A stretch of 64,000 nt of DNA, from NCBI RefSeq assembly GCF_022343685.1, contig NZ_CP092123.1:248001-312000 (forward strand), written 5' to 3'. The notes under the pieces were generated by a model, which did no database searches, was not told the DNA's origin, and saw only the letters and a program-made list of their open reading frames with translations. Shown in pieces: positions 14,631 through 22,654 of the stretch (its first letter is position 1; each line of letters opens with the position of its first letter). Both the position numbers and the translations under genes were made by a program. Source of the DNA: Marinobacterium sediminicola (GTDB taxonomy: Bacteria; Pseudomonadota; Gammaproteobacteria; Pseudomonadales; Balneatricaceae).

Positions 14631-16949
14631 ATGAATATGCAAATGAGTGCCCTGGCAGCAGGGGTGCCACCGGCTTCGGTCAGGCAGAGAGTGACTGCAC
14701 AAGGCGCGATACAGGTATCCCTGCATCCCGGGGAGCTGATGCAGATCGAGAGCCCGGATCAGGGGCAGTGCTGCGAGCTGGTCGCGCTGGGGCCATCGGG
14801 TGCTGACGTATACGCACCCCTTGGGCTGAACGCCAACGTGCAGTCGGCGTCTGTCACCCTGGCTCATCTGAGCAGTGGCCGACCCTCGGCCCAGCGGTTG
14901 CAGCGACAGCTGGAGGGCTGGGGGATCCGTGAAGCGCAGTTGCAGCAGGCAGTGCATCTGCCCGCCGACCAGTTGCCGTTGCAGATCGAAGCCACCGAGC
15001 AGAGCGGACCGGTCAGCCTGATCCTGCTGGCGCCGGGCGAGGACATGACGCCTGACGCTCAGACAACGGTGAGTGAGCTTGAGGTGTCGCTCTGGCTGCT
15101 GCCTGAACGGACACCTGAGCTGCCCGCTCCGCTGGCGGAACCGGTACAGGAGATCCATATTCCGCACAGCAGTGCACGTGCCTACCGGGTCCGTGCCGGA
15201 GAGTGGATTCAGATCATCGACGTGGCCGGCAAGCAGTGTTCCGACTTCATCGCCTTCGATGCGGCGGCGCTTGAGCAGGGTGAAGAGGTGACGCTGGATG
15301 CGGTTGCGACCCGAACGCTGGCCGGTCATGCCTTACCTCAGCCGGGGCTTTACTCCCGCTTTGCCGACAGCCGGTTGCAGCCAATGCTGGAACTGGTGCA
15401 GGACACGGTCGGTCGTCATGACAGCTTCCTGCTGGCCTGTACCCCCAAGTATTACGAGGACAGTGGCTACTTCGGTCATGTCAGCTGTAGCGACAACTTC
15501 AACCGCACGCTGAAAGACTGGGGGGTGGCGCCGCGTGCCGGTTGGCCGGCGATCAATTTCTTTTTCAATACCCAGGTGGAGGCGTGTGGCACGGTCGGCA
15601 TGGATGAGCCCTGGTCCCGTCCCGGTGACTATGTGCTGTTGCGTGCCAACCGGGACCTGATCTGTGCGTCCTCCGCCTGTCCCGATGACATTGATCCGGC
15701 CAATGGCTGGGTTCCGACCGATATCCATGTCCGCGTCTATGGCGCGGAAAACCAGTTCGAGCGCGCCATTGCCCATCGCGTGGTGCCTGAGGAGTTACCG
15801 CGCATGACCAAACAGACCGCTTTTCATAGCCGTACCTCGAAGCTAACCCGGCAGTTTGCCGAATACCGGGGCTACTGGGTGCCGACCGAATTCGAAGGCT
15901 GGGGCGCCCGTGCCGAATATCTGGCCTGCCGCGAAGCCGTGGTGTTGATGGATCTGTCACCGCTGCGCAAGTTTGAAGTGGTTGGTCCCGATGCCGAGGC
16001 CCTGCTGCAGTACGCATTGACCCGCAATGTACGCCGGCTGGCGGTGGGAGAGATCGTCTACTCGGCGGCCTGTTTTGAAACCGGTGGCATGGTCGATGAC
16101 GGTACCCTGTTCCGCATGGGAGAGCAGGCTTTCCGCTGGGTGTGCGGAGACTCCTGGAGTGGTACCTGGCTGCGTGAACTGGCTGAACAGCGCGGGGATC
16201 GGGTCAGCATCCGCGAGTCCACCGATCAGCTGCACAATCTCGCGGTGCAGGGGCCCAACAGCCGGGCGCTGCTGTCGGAGCTGATCTGGCAACCGGAAAA
16301 TCGGACACCGGTCAGCGAGTTGAAATGGTTCCACTTCACGATCGGTCGTCTCGGTGGTCCCGAAGGCATACCGCTGATGGTGTCCCGTACCGGTTATACC
16401 GGTGAGCTGGGGTTTGAAGTCTGGTGTCACCCGGATGACGGCGGGCAGCTGTGGGATGCGATCTGGGAGGCAGGTCAGTCCTATGGCCTGGCACCGCTTG
16501 GTTTTGATGCACTGGACATGTTACGCATCGAGGCGGGGCTTATTTTTGCCGAGCACGAGTTCTGCAATCAGACCAACCCCTACGAAGCGGGCATCGGCTT
16601 CACCGTACCGATGAAAACCAAGGAGGAGGATTTCAGCGGTCGGGACGCCCTGCAACGACAGGCACCGGAAAGTCGGCAAAGGCTGGTCGGGCTGGTGCTG
16701 GACGGCAATGAGCCGGTTCACCACGGTGACCTGGTGTATGACGGCCGCATGCCGGTGGGACAGATCACCAGTGCCACGGCGTCCCCCTTGCTGGGCAAGA
16801 TGATAGCGCTCTGTCGAGTACAGCCCGCCTGGTCGGAGCCGGGAACCCGGCTGGAAGTGGGGCAACTGGACGGGTTGCAGAAGCGCTTGCCTGCCGAGGT
16901 CCGGATATTGCCGTTCCACGACCCTGAACGGCTCAGAGTAAGAAGCTGA
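14631..16949 (+). CDS. tdm: Trimethylamine N-oxide demethylase (TMAO to DMA + formaldehyde)
   Basis: A 772-residue two-domain protein with the architecture of bacterial Tdm. The N-terminal half has DUF1989 (AGEWIQIIDVAGKQCSDFIAF, LACTPKYYEDSGY, and SCSDNFNRTL with its Cys residues, a likely zinc site). The C-terminal half is a GcvT-like folate-binding domain (about 395-770; SRTGYTGELGFEVW, the folate-contact region). Known Tdm splits TMAO and can pass formaldehyde to tetrahydrofolate. An extra 140-residue N-terminal stretch before the DUF1989 core looks like a diverged duplicate of that domain. It is divergent from the sensor kinase operon and followed by a terminator. Confidence 0.9.
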   Translation: MNMQMSALAAGVPPASVRQRVTAQGAIQVSLHPGELMQIESPDQGQCCELVALGPSGADVYAPLGLNANVQSASVTLAHLSSGRPSAQRLQRQLEGWGIREAQLQQAVHLPADQLPLQIEATEQSGPVSLILLAPGEDMTPDAQTTVSELEVSLWLLPERTPELPAPLAEPVQEIHIPHSSARAYRVRAGEWIQIIDVAGKQCSDFIAFDAAALEQGEEVTLDAVATRTLAGHALPQPGLYSRFADSRLQPMLELVQDTVGRHDSFLLACTPKYYEDSGYFGHVSCSDNFNRTLKDWGVAPRAGWPAINFFFNTQVEACGTVGMDEPWSRPGDYVLLRANRDLICASSACPDDIDPANGWVPTDIHVRVYGAENQFERAIAHRVVPEELPRMTKQTAFHSRTSKLTRQFAEYRGYWVPTEFEGWGARAEYLACREAVVLMDLSPLRKFEVVGPDAEALLQYALTRNVRRLAVGEIVYSAACFETGGMVDDGTLFRMGEQAFRWVCGDSWSGTWLRELAEQRGDRVSIRESTDQLHNLAVQGPNSRALLSELIWQPENRTPVSELKWFHFTIGRLGGPEGIPLMVSRTGYTGELGFEVWCHPDDGGQLWDAIWEAGQSYGLAPLGFDALDMLRIEAGLIFAEHEFCNQTNPYEAGIGFTVPMKTKEEDFSGRDALQRQAPESRQRLVGLVLDGNEPVHHGDLVYDGRMPVGQITSATASPLLGKMIALCRVQPAWSEPGTRLEVGQLDGLQKRLPAEVRILPFHDPERLRVRS

Positions 16950-16975
16950 GGCCGCAAAAGGCCGGCTTCATGAAG

Positions 16976-16998
16976 GCGCCCGTACGGGCGCTTTTTTT
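16976..16998 (+). terminator. Rho-independent terminator after tdm
   Basis: A GCGCCCGT / ACGGGCGC perfect palindrome followed by seven T, 27 bp after the tdm stop codon. Confidence 0.92.
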
Positions 16999-17055
16999 AT
17001 GCCTGGATAATAAATGAACAATATGAGTGCACGCAGATGCAAAAAAAGCCCTCAC

Positions 17056-17073
17056 ATAATGCACGTTCATTAT
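17056..17073 (+). promoter_or_regulatory. Candidate enhancer palindrome upstream of the second amt
   Basis: ATAATG-CACGTT-CATTAT is symmetric at 16 of 18 positions and lies about 130 bp upstream of the RpoN -24 element, a usual enhancer distance. It is not a good NtrC match, so another activator is possible. Confidence 0.4.
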
Positions 17074-17194
17074 TCTGGGATATTTGTATCCTTGCGGACG
17101 GGGTGGGTCAAATGGATAGAGTGATAATTAAAATACTTATAAAACAATTAATTAAATAATCCTTGTGATAGTTTTTTATACCGGGTGCTGGTTT

Positions 17195-17210
17195 TGGCAC
17201 ATGGATTGCT
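17195..17210 (+). promoter_or_regulatory. Sigma-54 (RpoN) promoter of the second amt
   Basis: TGGCACA-TGGA-TTGCT is a near-perfect -24/-12 element with GG and GC 10 bp apart, 110 bp before the amt start codon. The rest of this 370-bp gap (16950-17319) is AT-rich and has no gene. Confidence 0.85.
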
Positions 17211-17319
17211 TTTTCTTAACAGGAAATAAATATCACTGAAGGGCAAGGATGCTCGGGCTTAAATGCTGCGACGCAGCAAACAGAAAAGCGGATCTTTTCC
17301 GCACCAAGAGGACAAGCCT

Positions 17320-18654
17320 ATGACTGTGGAAACCGTGGAGTCGCTCAAGGCGACATTCGAAATGCATCAGGCGATGAATGTGGAAGTGTTCTATTGGTGG
17401 TGTACCGCCATCATGTTCATGATCCACGCCGGATTCCTCGCTTACGAGATCGGCGCTTCCCGCGTCAAGAACGCCCTGACCTCAGGGATGAAGAATATTC
17501 TGACCCTCTCGGTCATCATTCCAACCTTCTACTTCTTCGGCTGGTGGATATACAACGCCTTCCCGAACGGCCTGATTCCGATCGATGCGTCGGCCGCACT
17601 GCCGTGGAGTCTGAGCATGGGACCTGATGTCCAGGATATGGGCACCGGGATCTTCTTTGCGGCCTTCGCACTGTTCGGCGCGACCACCGGCTCCATCCTG
17701 TCCGGCGCCGTAATCGAGCGTATCCGTCTCAGCGCCTTCCTGATTCTGGCCGCTATTCTCGGTTCCGCTGTCTGGATTCTGGCCGGGGCCTGGGGATGGC
17801 ATCCGGATGGCTGGCTGCTGACCGAGCTGGGTTACCACGATGTGGGTGCCTCCGGTGTGGTGCATGCGGTCGCCGGTTTCTTCGCACTGGGTGTGTTGAT
17901 GAACCTGGGTGCCCGTGTCGGCAAGTTCCAGAATGGCGTGGCCATGTACATTCCGCCGCACAGCCTGCCGATGGCGCTGATCGGTCTGATGATGATCATC
18001 GTCGGTTTCTTCGGCTTCCTGGGCGGCTGCATCATCTTCAACGGCGGTGAGACCGGCTGGACCACCATCTATGGCAACCCGACCAACCTGTCCGCGTTCG
18101 GCTTCAACACTCTGATGGGCTTTGCCGGTGGTGTTGTCGGTGCCTACCTGACCTCCCGTGAGCCCTTCTGGACCATGTCCGGTGGTCTGGCCGGCATCAT
18201 TACCGTGGCAGCCGGTCTGGATCTCTACTATCCGGGTCTGGCCTTTGTGCTTGCCGCCAGCGGTGGTGCGCTGATGCCGATCGTGGGTCGCATGATCGAG
18301 AAGATGGGCGTCGATGATGCCGTGGGTGCGGTGGCCGTTCACGGCTTCTGCGGTTTCTACGGTGTGGTGATGGTCGGTGTGTTTGCCGCCTCCTACCCGA
18401 ACGTGGGCGATCTGCCGGATATCACGCTGAGTGGCCAGCTGATTGGTGCCATTGTCATGGCGCTGACCGGTTTCATCCCGGGCTGGGGTATCTCCTATGT
18501 GCTGAAGAAACTCAACGCCCTGCGCGTACCGCCTCAGGTGGAAGTGCTCGGTCTGGACCTGGTCGAAATTCCGGCCAAGCCTTACCCGGAGTCTCTGCCG
18601 GCACAGGCGATCGTGGAAAACACTTTGGAGCCGGGCCAGGAAAAACTGGTCTGA
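17320..18654 (+). CDS. amt: Ammonium transporter Amt
   Basis: A 444-residue Amt channel with about 11 membrane helices. It starts MTVETVESLKATFE with an extracytoplasmic segment and lacks a long signal peptide. The first helix follows at YWWCTAIMFMIHAGFLAYEIG. The DDAVGAVAVHGFCGFYG signature lies near residue 345. The ATG at 17320 has AAGAGGA seven bases upstream. It belongs to a different Amt branch from the partial one at the window start (GASRVKNA, and the tail ends EKLV). The RpoN promoter implies induction under nitrogen limitation. It probably recaptures ammonium released by amine and ethanolamine breakdown. Confidence 0.93.
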   Translation: MTVETVESLKATFEMHQAMNVEVFYWWCTAIMFMIHAGFLAYEIGASRVKNALTSGMKNILTLSVIIPTFYFFGWWIYNAFPNGLIPIDASAALPWSLSMGPDVQDMGTGIFFAAFALFGATTGSILSGAVIERIRLSAFLILAAILGSAVWILAGAWGWHPDGWLLTELGYHDVGASGVVHAVAGFFALGVLMNLGARVGKFQNGVAMYIPPHSLPMALIGLMMIIVGFFGFLGGCIIFNGGETGWTTIYGNPTNLSAFGFNTLMGFAGGVVGAYLTSREPFWTMSGGLAGIITVAAGLDLYYPGLAFVLAASGGALMPIVGRMIEKMGVDDAVGAVAVHGFCGFYGVVMVGVFAASYPNVGDLPDITLSGQLIGAIVMALTGFIPGWGISYVLKKLNALRVPPQVEVLGLDLVEIPAKPYPESLPAQAIVENTLEPGQEKLV

Positions 18655-18740
18655 GCCTAACCTGAAACGGCGCTGCTGCGGCAGCGCCGGATAATGCAAG
18701 ATGAGTCACTAAGGGTGCGAAAGGCACCGAGGAGCACAAC

Positions 18741-18908
18741 ATGTTCTCAAGTCCGATTACCAGCTGGGAAAACGTTGCCACCTACTTTACTTTTTCCGAC
18801 AGCCCGACCGGCATTGCCATCAGTCTGGCCGCGGCCGTGGGTATCTATCTCTTTCTGAATGCCAGCATCATGAAGCACGAGAAAGAGTCTTTCGACAAGC
18901 ATCTGTAA
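18741..18908 (+). CDS. 55-residue single-helix membrane protein downstream of amt
   Basis: The frame starts ATG after AGGAGCACAAC and encodes 55 residues. A polar start (MFSSPITSWENVATYF) precedes one membrane helix (GIAISLAAAVGIYLFL), and a charged tail (MKHEKESFDKHL) follows. A strong ribosome site and the clean helix argue that it is real. It lies 86 bp after amt with no terminator between, so it is probably co-transcribed. It could be a small regulator or stabiliser of the transporter. I do not recognise the family. Confidence 0.7.
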   Translation: MFSSPITSWENVATYFTFSDSPTGIAISLAAAVGIYLFLNASIMKHEKESFDKHL

Positions 18909-18915
18909 ACCGATT

Positions 18916-18939
18916 CGAGGGAGGCTTAGGCCTCCCTCG
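18916..18939. terminator. Bidirectional hairpin between convergent genes
   Basis: Perfect 10-bp arms CGAGGGAGGC and GCCTCCCTCG with a TTAG loop, sitting seven bases after the small-protein stop and four before the araC stop. T runs are lacking on both sides. Confidence 0.6.
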
Positions 18940-18943
18940 GCGC

Positions 18944-19957
18944 TTAGTGAGAGACGCGTTTGAGGGTTTCGGAAGGGCGCTCGCCAAAGAGGCGTCTGTA
19001 GTCGGTGGCAAACTGGCTCAGATGGTAGAAGCCCTGACTGGCCGCCGCATCGGAGATGGAGATGCTCTCGGCGGACAGCAGCTTGCGACGCACCCGGTTG
19101 AGTCGGGTGGCACGCAGGAACTGCACCGGGCTTATGCCCAGAATGCTTTCAAAACTGTACTGCAAGGTACGCCGGCTGACACAGGCCAGGTCACAGAGGG
19201 CGGTCATGGTGACCGGCAGATCACCGGCCGCATCCACATACTCCCGCACCCGATCCACGACCGCCTTGCGATGCCGGTAGCTTGGAATGACCCGTTCGTT
19301 GACTTCTGCCGTGTCCAGCAGGTTCAACAGTTGCTGGATCAGCAGGTCCTTGTGGATCTCGGTATCCATGCCCTCGTCGGCTGCTGCCAGTATCCGTGTG
19401 ACCAGCAGCGACAGCTCCTCGACCTGATGTCGGCTGCTGCGCAGACGCGGGTTGTCACCGGCGACGCCGGGCTGGGTGGCGATGCCCTGGCGTGCAGCCA
19501 GGCCGAACAGTTCTTCACGCTGCACCACGATGCTGAGGATGTTGCAATCAGCCGGTGTCACCAGCTCGAAGGGGGTACTGCCGTGACGCCAGAGCAGATC
19601 TTCCTGCTCGACGGACTGGCCGTTGATGCGGAACTCTTCCCGCTTGCTCGTGATGCCGACCCAGAAGGAGTCAGGCCAGACCATGCAGTGCTGATGCAGT
19701 GCCTGATTGGTGTATTCGTTGATCAACTGGATGCCGTCAAACTGACATTCCTCGACACGGCCCTGAAAACGGCCGCTGCTGTACTGGTTATATTCCTGAT
19801 TCCAGTCGGTCAGATTGAAGGCCTGTTCATTAATGTCATCCGAAACGGATATGCACCTCTGTGGTGCTTTTTGTTCTTTTTGGTGCACTTTGGCCTCTTT
19901 ATTATTTTTTCGATCCAGTATGGACGCTGTATTTTGATTCTGCCAAGTCCGCACCAT
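18944..19957 (-). CDS. AraC-family regulator, probable ethanolamine-operon activator (EutR-like)
   Basis: A 337-residue regulator. The C-terminal AraC double HTH is clear (MTALCDLACVSRRTLQYSFES, ISDAAASQGFYHLSQFATDYRRLFGERPSETL), and the overall arrangement resembles EutR / OruR-type proteins. The ATG at 19957 follows AGGAG by eight bases; an open frame continues upstream but lacks such a site. It diverges from the ethanolamine permease gene, with a striking inverted repeat between them. It probably senses ethanolamine (in EutR, together with adenosylcobalamin). That specificity is inferred from its neighbours. Confidence 0.85.
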   Translation of the reverse strand: MVRTWQNQNTASILDRKNNKEAKVHQKEQKAPQRCISVSDDINEQAFNLTDWNQEYNQYSSGRFQGRVEECQFDGIQLINEYTNQALHQHCMVWPDSFWVGITSKREEFRINGQSVEQEDLLWRHGSTPFELVTPADCNILSIVVQREELFGLAARQGIATQPGVAGDNPRLRSSRHQVEELSLLVTRILAAADEGMDTEIHKDLLIQQLLNLLDTAEVNERVIPSYRHRKAVVDRVREYVDAAGDLPVTMTALCDLACVSRRTLQYSFESILGISPVQFLRATRLNRVRRKLLSAESISISDAAASQGFYHLSQFATDYRRLFGERPSETLKRVSH

Positions 19958-20043
19958 CGTATTTACTCCTGCCCATGCACTTTTGCCAATTTTTGATAAC
20001 CGGCGTTTGCACGCTCTCGTTACGCTGAAAGAGCTAGCAATAT

Positions 20044-20080
20044 CCATTCCCTTTCGTTGGGAGGCAGCGAAAGGGAATGG
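20044..20080 (+). repeat. 13-bp perfect inverted repeat before the ethanolamine permease gene
   Basis: Arms CCATTCCCTTTCG and CGAAAGGGAATGG are separated by 11 bases, 40 bp upstream of the ATG. No T run follows. It could be a regulator operator or an mRNA hairpin in the 5' leader. Confidence 0.85.
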
Positions 20081-20120
20081 GCATCGACAACGAATAAGGT
20101 TATTGATCAGGAGAATGCTC

Positions 20121-21581
20121 ATGGCAAATACGATCGATCAGGACTATCTGGCCAAGCGCCAGCTCAAGAAGGGGACCGCGGGCTGGGTCCTGCTGGCGGG
20201 TCTTGGGGTGTCCTACGTTATATCCGGCGACTTTGCCGGCTGGAACTTTGGCCTTGCCGAAGCGGGCTGGGGTGGCTTTGCCATCGCGGCCGCACTGATG
20301 GCGACCATGTACTTTGCGCTGGTGCTCTCGCTTGCCGAGATGTCGGCGGCGATCCCGGCGGCTGGTGGCGGCTACAGCTTTGCCCGCCAGACCATGGGTA
20401 CTACCGGGGGCTACCTGACGGGGCTGGCGGTATTGATCGAGTACGCACTGGCACCGGCGGCGATCGTGATCTTTATCGGCGCCGCCGTTGAGGAGTTGCT
20501 GGGAATCAACGGTCCCTGGGTTTACGCGCTGTTTTACGCCATTTTCATCGGCATCCATCTGGCCGGTGTCGGTGAGGCGCTGAAAACCATGATGGTAATC
20601 AGCGGATTGGCGGTGGTGGCTATTCTGGCCACGGCGATTGCGTTGATCGGTGATTTTGAGACGGCCAACCTGTTCAATATCGCGCCGACCGATGCGGCTG
20701 GTGCCAGTGAGATACTGCCGTTCGGCTGGTACGGCGTCTGGGCCGCACTGCCCTTTGCCATGTGGCTGTTTCTTGCTGTGGAAGGGGTTCCTCTGGCGGC
20801 AGAAGAAGCGCGCGACCCCGCCCGTGACATGCCCAAGGGCATCATCGGTGCCATGATTGTGTTGCTGTTCACTGCGGCGCTGGTCATGTTCCTGCTGGCG
20901 GGTGCCGCCGGCGCTGATGCGATCGGCAGCAGCAGCGTACCGCTGGTGGATGCGCTCAAGGCAACCGGCAGCAGTGGTCTGGCGACGGCGATCAACGTGC
21001 TGGGCCTGACCGGTCTGATCGCTTCCTTCTTCTCGGTGATCTATGGCTACAGCCGTCTGGTGTTCGCCCTGTCCCGTGCCGGCTATCTGCCCAAGGCGCT
21101 TTCGCTGACCAGCAAGCGCAAGGCGCCGACCTGGGCGCTGATCGTGCCGGGCATCTTCGGTTTTCTGGTCTCGCTGACCGGCGAAGGTGACCTGATTCTG
21201 GGCATGGCGGTGGTGGGGGCGACCATTTCCTACGCACTGATGGCCCTGAGCCATATCCTGCTGCGCCTGCGTCGTCCGGAGCTGAAACGCCCCTACAGGA
21301 CCCCGGGCGGCATCTTCACCTCATCCATTGCGCTGGTGCTGTCGCTGGTGGCAATGACCGGTGTTTACGCCTTTGATCCGCGCGCCTTCAACTACACCCT
21401 GGTGCTGTTCGTCATTGGTGCCGTCTACTTCTTCGTCTACGGCCGACGTCATCTGGTCGCCAAATCCGCCGATGAGGAGCTGGCACTGATTCTCGATGCG
21501 GAACACGATCTTGATGAAATGGACGGTGTTCACCTGCCTGAAGCCGAGTTGCCGCTGCAGGCTGATACATCTCGCGCCTGA
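20121..21581 (+). CDS. eat: Ethanolamine permease (APC family)
   Basis: A 486-residue APC-superfamily permease with about 12 membrane helices (first at GWVLLAGLGVSYVISGDFAGW), very like ethanolamine permeases of the TIGR00908 type. Signature-like stretches are EMSAAIPAAGGGYSFAR and SRAGYLPKALSLTSKRKAPTWAL. CAGGAGA lies six bases before the ATG. It is the first gene of the ethanolamine operon and should bring ethanolamine in by proton- or sodium-coupled uptake. A terminator-like hairpin follows, so downstream genes may be expressed at a lower level. Confidence 0.9.
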   Translation: MANTIDQDYLAKRQLKKGTAGWVLLAGLGVSYVISGDFAGWNFGLAEAGWGGFAIAAALMATMYFALVLSLAEMSAAIPAAGGGYSFARQTMGTTGGYLTGLAVLIEYALAPAAIVIFIGAAVEELLGINGPWVYALFYAIFIGIHLAGVGEALKTMMVISGLAVVAILATAIALIGDFETANLFNIAPTDAAGASEILPFGWYGVWAALPFAMWLFLAVEGVPLAAEEARDPARDMPKGIIGAMIVLLFTAALVMFLLAGAAGADAIGSSSVPLVDALKATGSSGLATAINVLGLTGLIASFFSVIYGYSRLVFALSRAGYLPKALSLTSKRKAPTWALIVPGIFGFLVSLTGEGDLILGMAVVGATISYALMALSHILLRLRRPELKRPYRTPGGIFTSSIALVLSLVAMTGVYAFDPRAFNYTLVLFVIGAVYFFVYGRRHLVAKSADEELALILDAEHDLDEMDGVHLPEAELPLQADTSRA

Positions 21582-21589
21582 ATATCAGG

Positions 21590-21613
21590 CCCGCACCTTT
21601 GGGTGCGGGTTTT
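21590..21613 (+). terminator. Terminator / attenuator after the permease gene
   Basis: CCCGCACC / GGTGCGGG stem with a four-base loop followed by TTTT, 38 bp before the next gene. Partial read-through would set a permease-to-enzyme ratio. Confidence 0.75.
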
Positions 21614-21650
21614 CTGGCAGTAAATGTTTTTACAGGATGGAGATAATCAG

Positions 21651-22637
21651 ATGTATACCGATACTCTGGTGAATACTCTCAGGGCGGAACTGGGACAGTG
21701 TCTTGAATATTGGCAGATGCCGGCTGACGCTCATATCGATTTACTGACGACGTCTGAAAATGCCACTTTTATTTCCCGTGACCGTCACACGGATCGGAAA
21801 ATAATTATCCGTGTGCATCGGCCTGATTATCATGTGCGCGAGGAAATTGAATCAGAACTGGCATGGATAAACGACCTGCGTGCCTCGGGGCGGGTCCATA
21901 CACCATCACCGCTGGATACCCGAAACGGCAGCCCGGTGATCAGTGTGAATGCCGAAGGGCGCGACTTTTTTGCCGTGGGTTTTGAACATGTGAAGGGGGC
22001 TGAGCCCGATGTCGGGCAGAGCCTGCCCCACTGGTTCGAGAAGCTGGGCGCGGTGACAGCCAGGCTGCATCAGCACAGCCGGGACTGGCAGCCGCCGGAG
22101 TGGTTCGTACGCAAGCGCTGGAATCTGGACACCATGATTGCCCCTGACGGCCTGTGGGGCGACTGGCGTGATGCCCCGGGGCTAACGTCGGTTGATGAGG
22201 CCCTGATCAATGCAGCGATCGGGCGCATCGAGCAGGCGATTGCCGACTACGGGCAGGGCGCTGGTCGCTATGGGCTGGTGCATGCGGATCTGCGTCTGGC
22301 CAACCTGCTGGTGGACGGGGACCGGCTGTCGATCATCGACTTCGATGACAGCGGCTTCTGCTGGTATGCCTATGACTTTGCGGCGGCGATCAGCTTCTAC
22401 GAACTGGACCCGATCATCCCGCAGCTGCGCGAGGCCTGGGTACAGGGCTATCGCTCGGTCGCCGAATTTACCGCGGCGGATGAAGCGATGCTCGATACCT
22501 TCGTCATGATCCGGCGCATCATGCTCAGTGCCTGGCTGGCCTCGCATGCCGACAGCGAGGGGGCACAGGGCCTGATTGATGGCTACATCGAAGGGACAGC
22601 CCAGCTGGCCCGACAGTATTTGCAGGATCATGGCTGA
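21651..22637 (+). CDS. APH-family phosphotransferase, probable ethanolamine kinase
   Basis: A 328-residue aminoglycoside phosphotransferase / choline-ethanolamine kinase-fold protein. The catalytic loop HADLRLANLL gives HxDxxxxN and IIDFDDSGF gives the metal-binding Asp. The start follows GGATGGAG by eight bases. It lies directly before an ethanolamine-phosphate phospho-lyase-like gene; elsewhere these two activities are fused or adjacent. I therefore infer that it phosphorylates ethanolamine. The 5' region (21.65-21.8 kb) is more AT-rich than the rest. A homoserine kinase-like role is a less likely alternative. Confidence 0.75.
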   Translation: MYTDTLVNTLRAELGQCLEYWQMPADAHIDLLTTSENATFISRDRHTDRKIIIRVHRPDYHVREEIESELAWINDLRASGRVHTPSPLDTRNGSPVISVNAEGRDFFAVGFEHVKGAEPDVGQSLPHWFEKLGAVTARLHQHSRDWQPPEWFVRKRWNLDTMIAPDGLWGDWRDAPGLTSVDEALINAAIGRIEQAIADYGQGAGRYGLVHADLRLANLLVDGDRLSIIDFDDSGFCWYAYDFAAAISFYELDPIIPQLREAWVQGYRSVAEFTAADEAMLDTFVMIRRIMLSAWLASHADSEGAQGLIDGYIEGTAQLARQYLQDHG

Positions 22638-22654
22638 GGCGAGGAGGCATTACC

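Noticed and set aside
17482-18699. A 405-codon frame antisense to the second amt
   Set aside because: Histidine-, glutamine- and arginine-rich composition typical of a shadow of a membrane-protein gene; no ribosome site.
19958-20120. Cobalamin riboswitch ahead of the ethanolamine genes
   Set aside because: EutBC need adenosylcobalamin, but no B12-box or related conserved segments are visible; only the simple inverted repeat is present.
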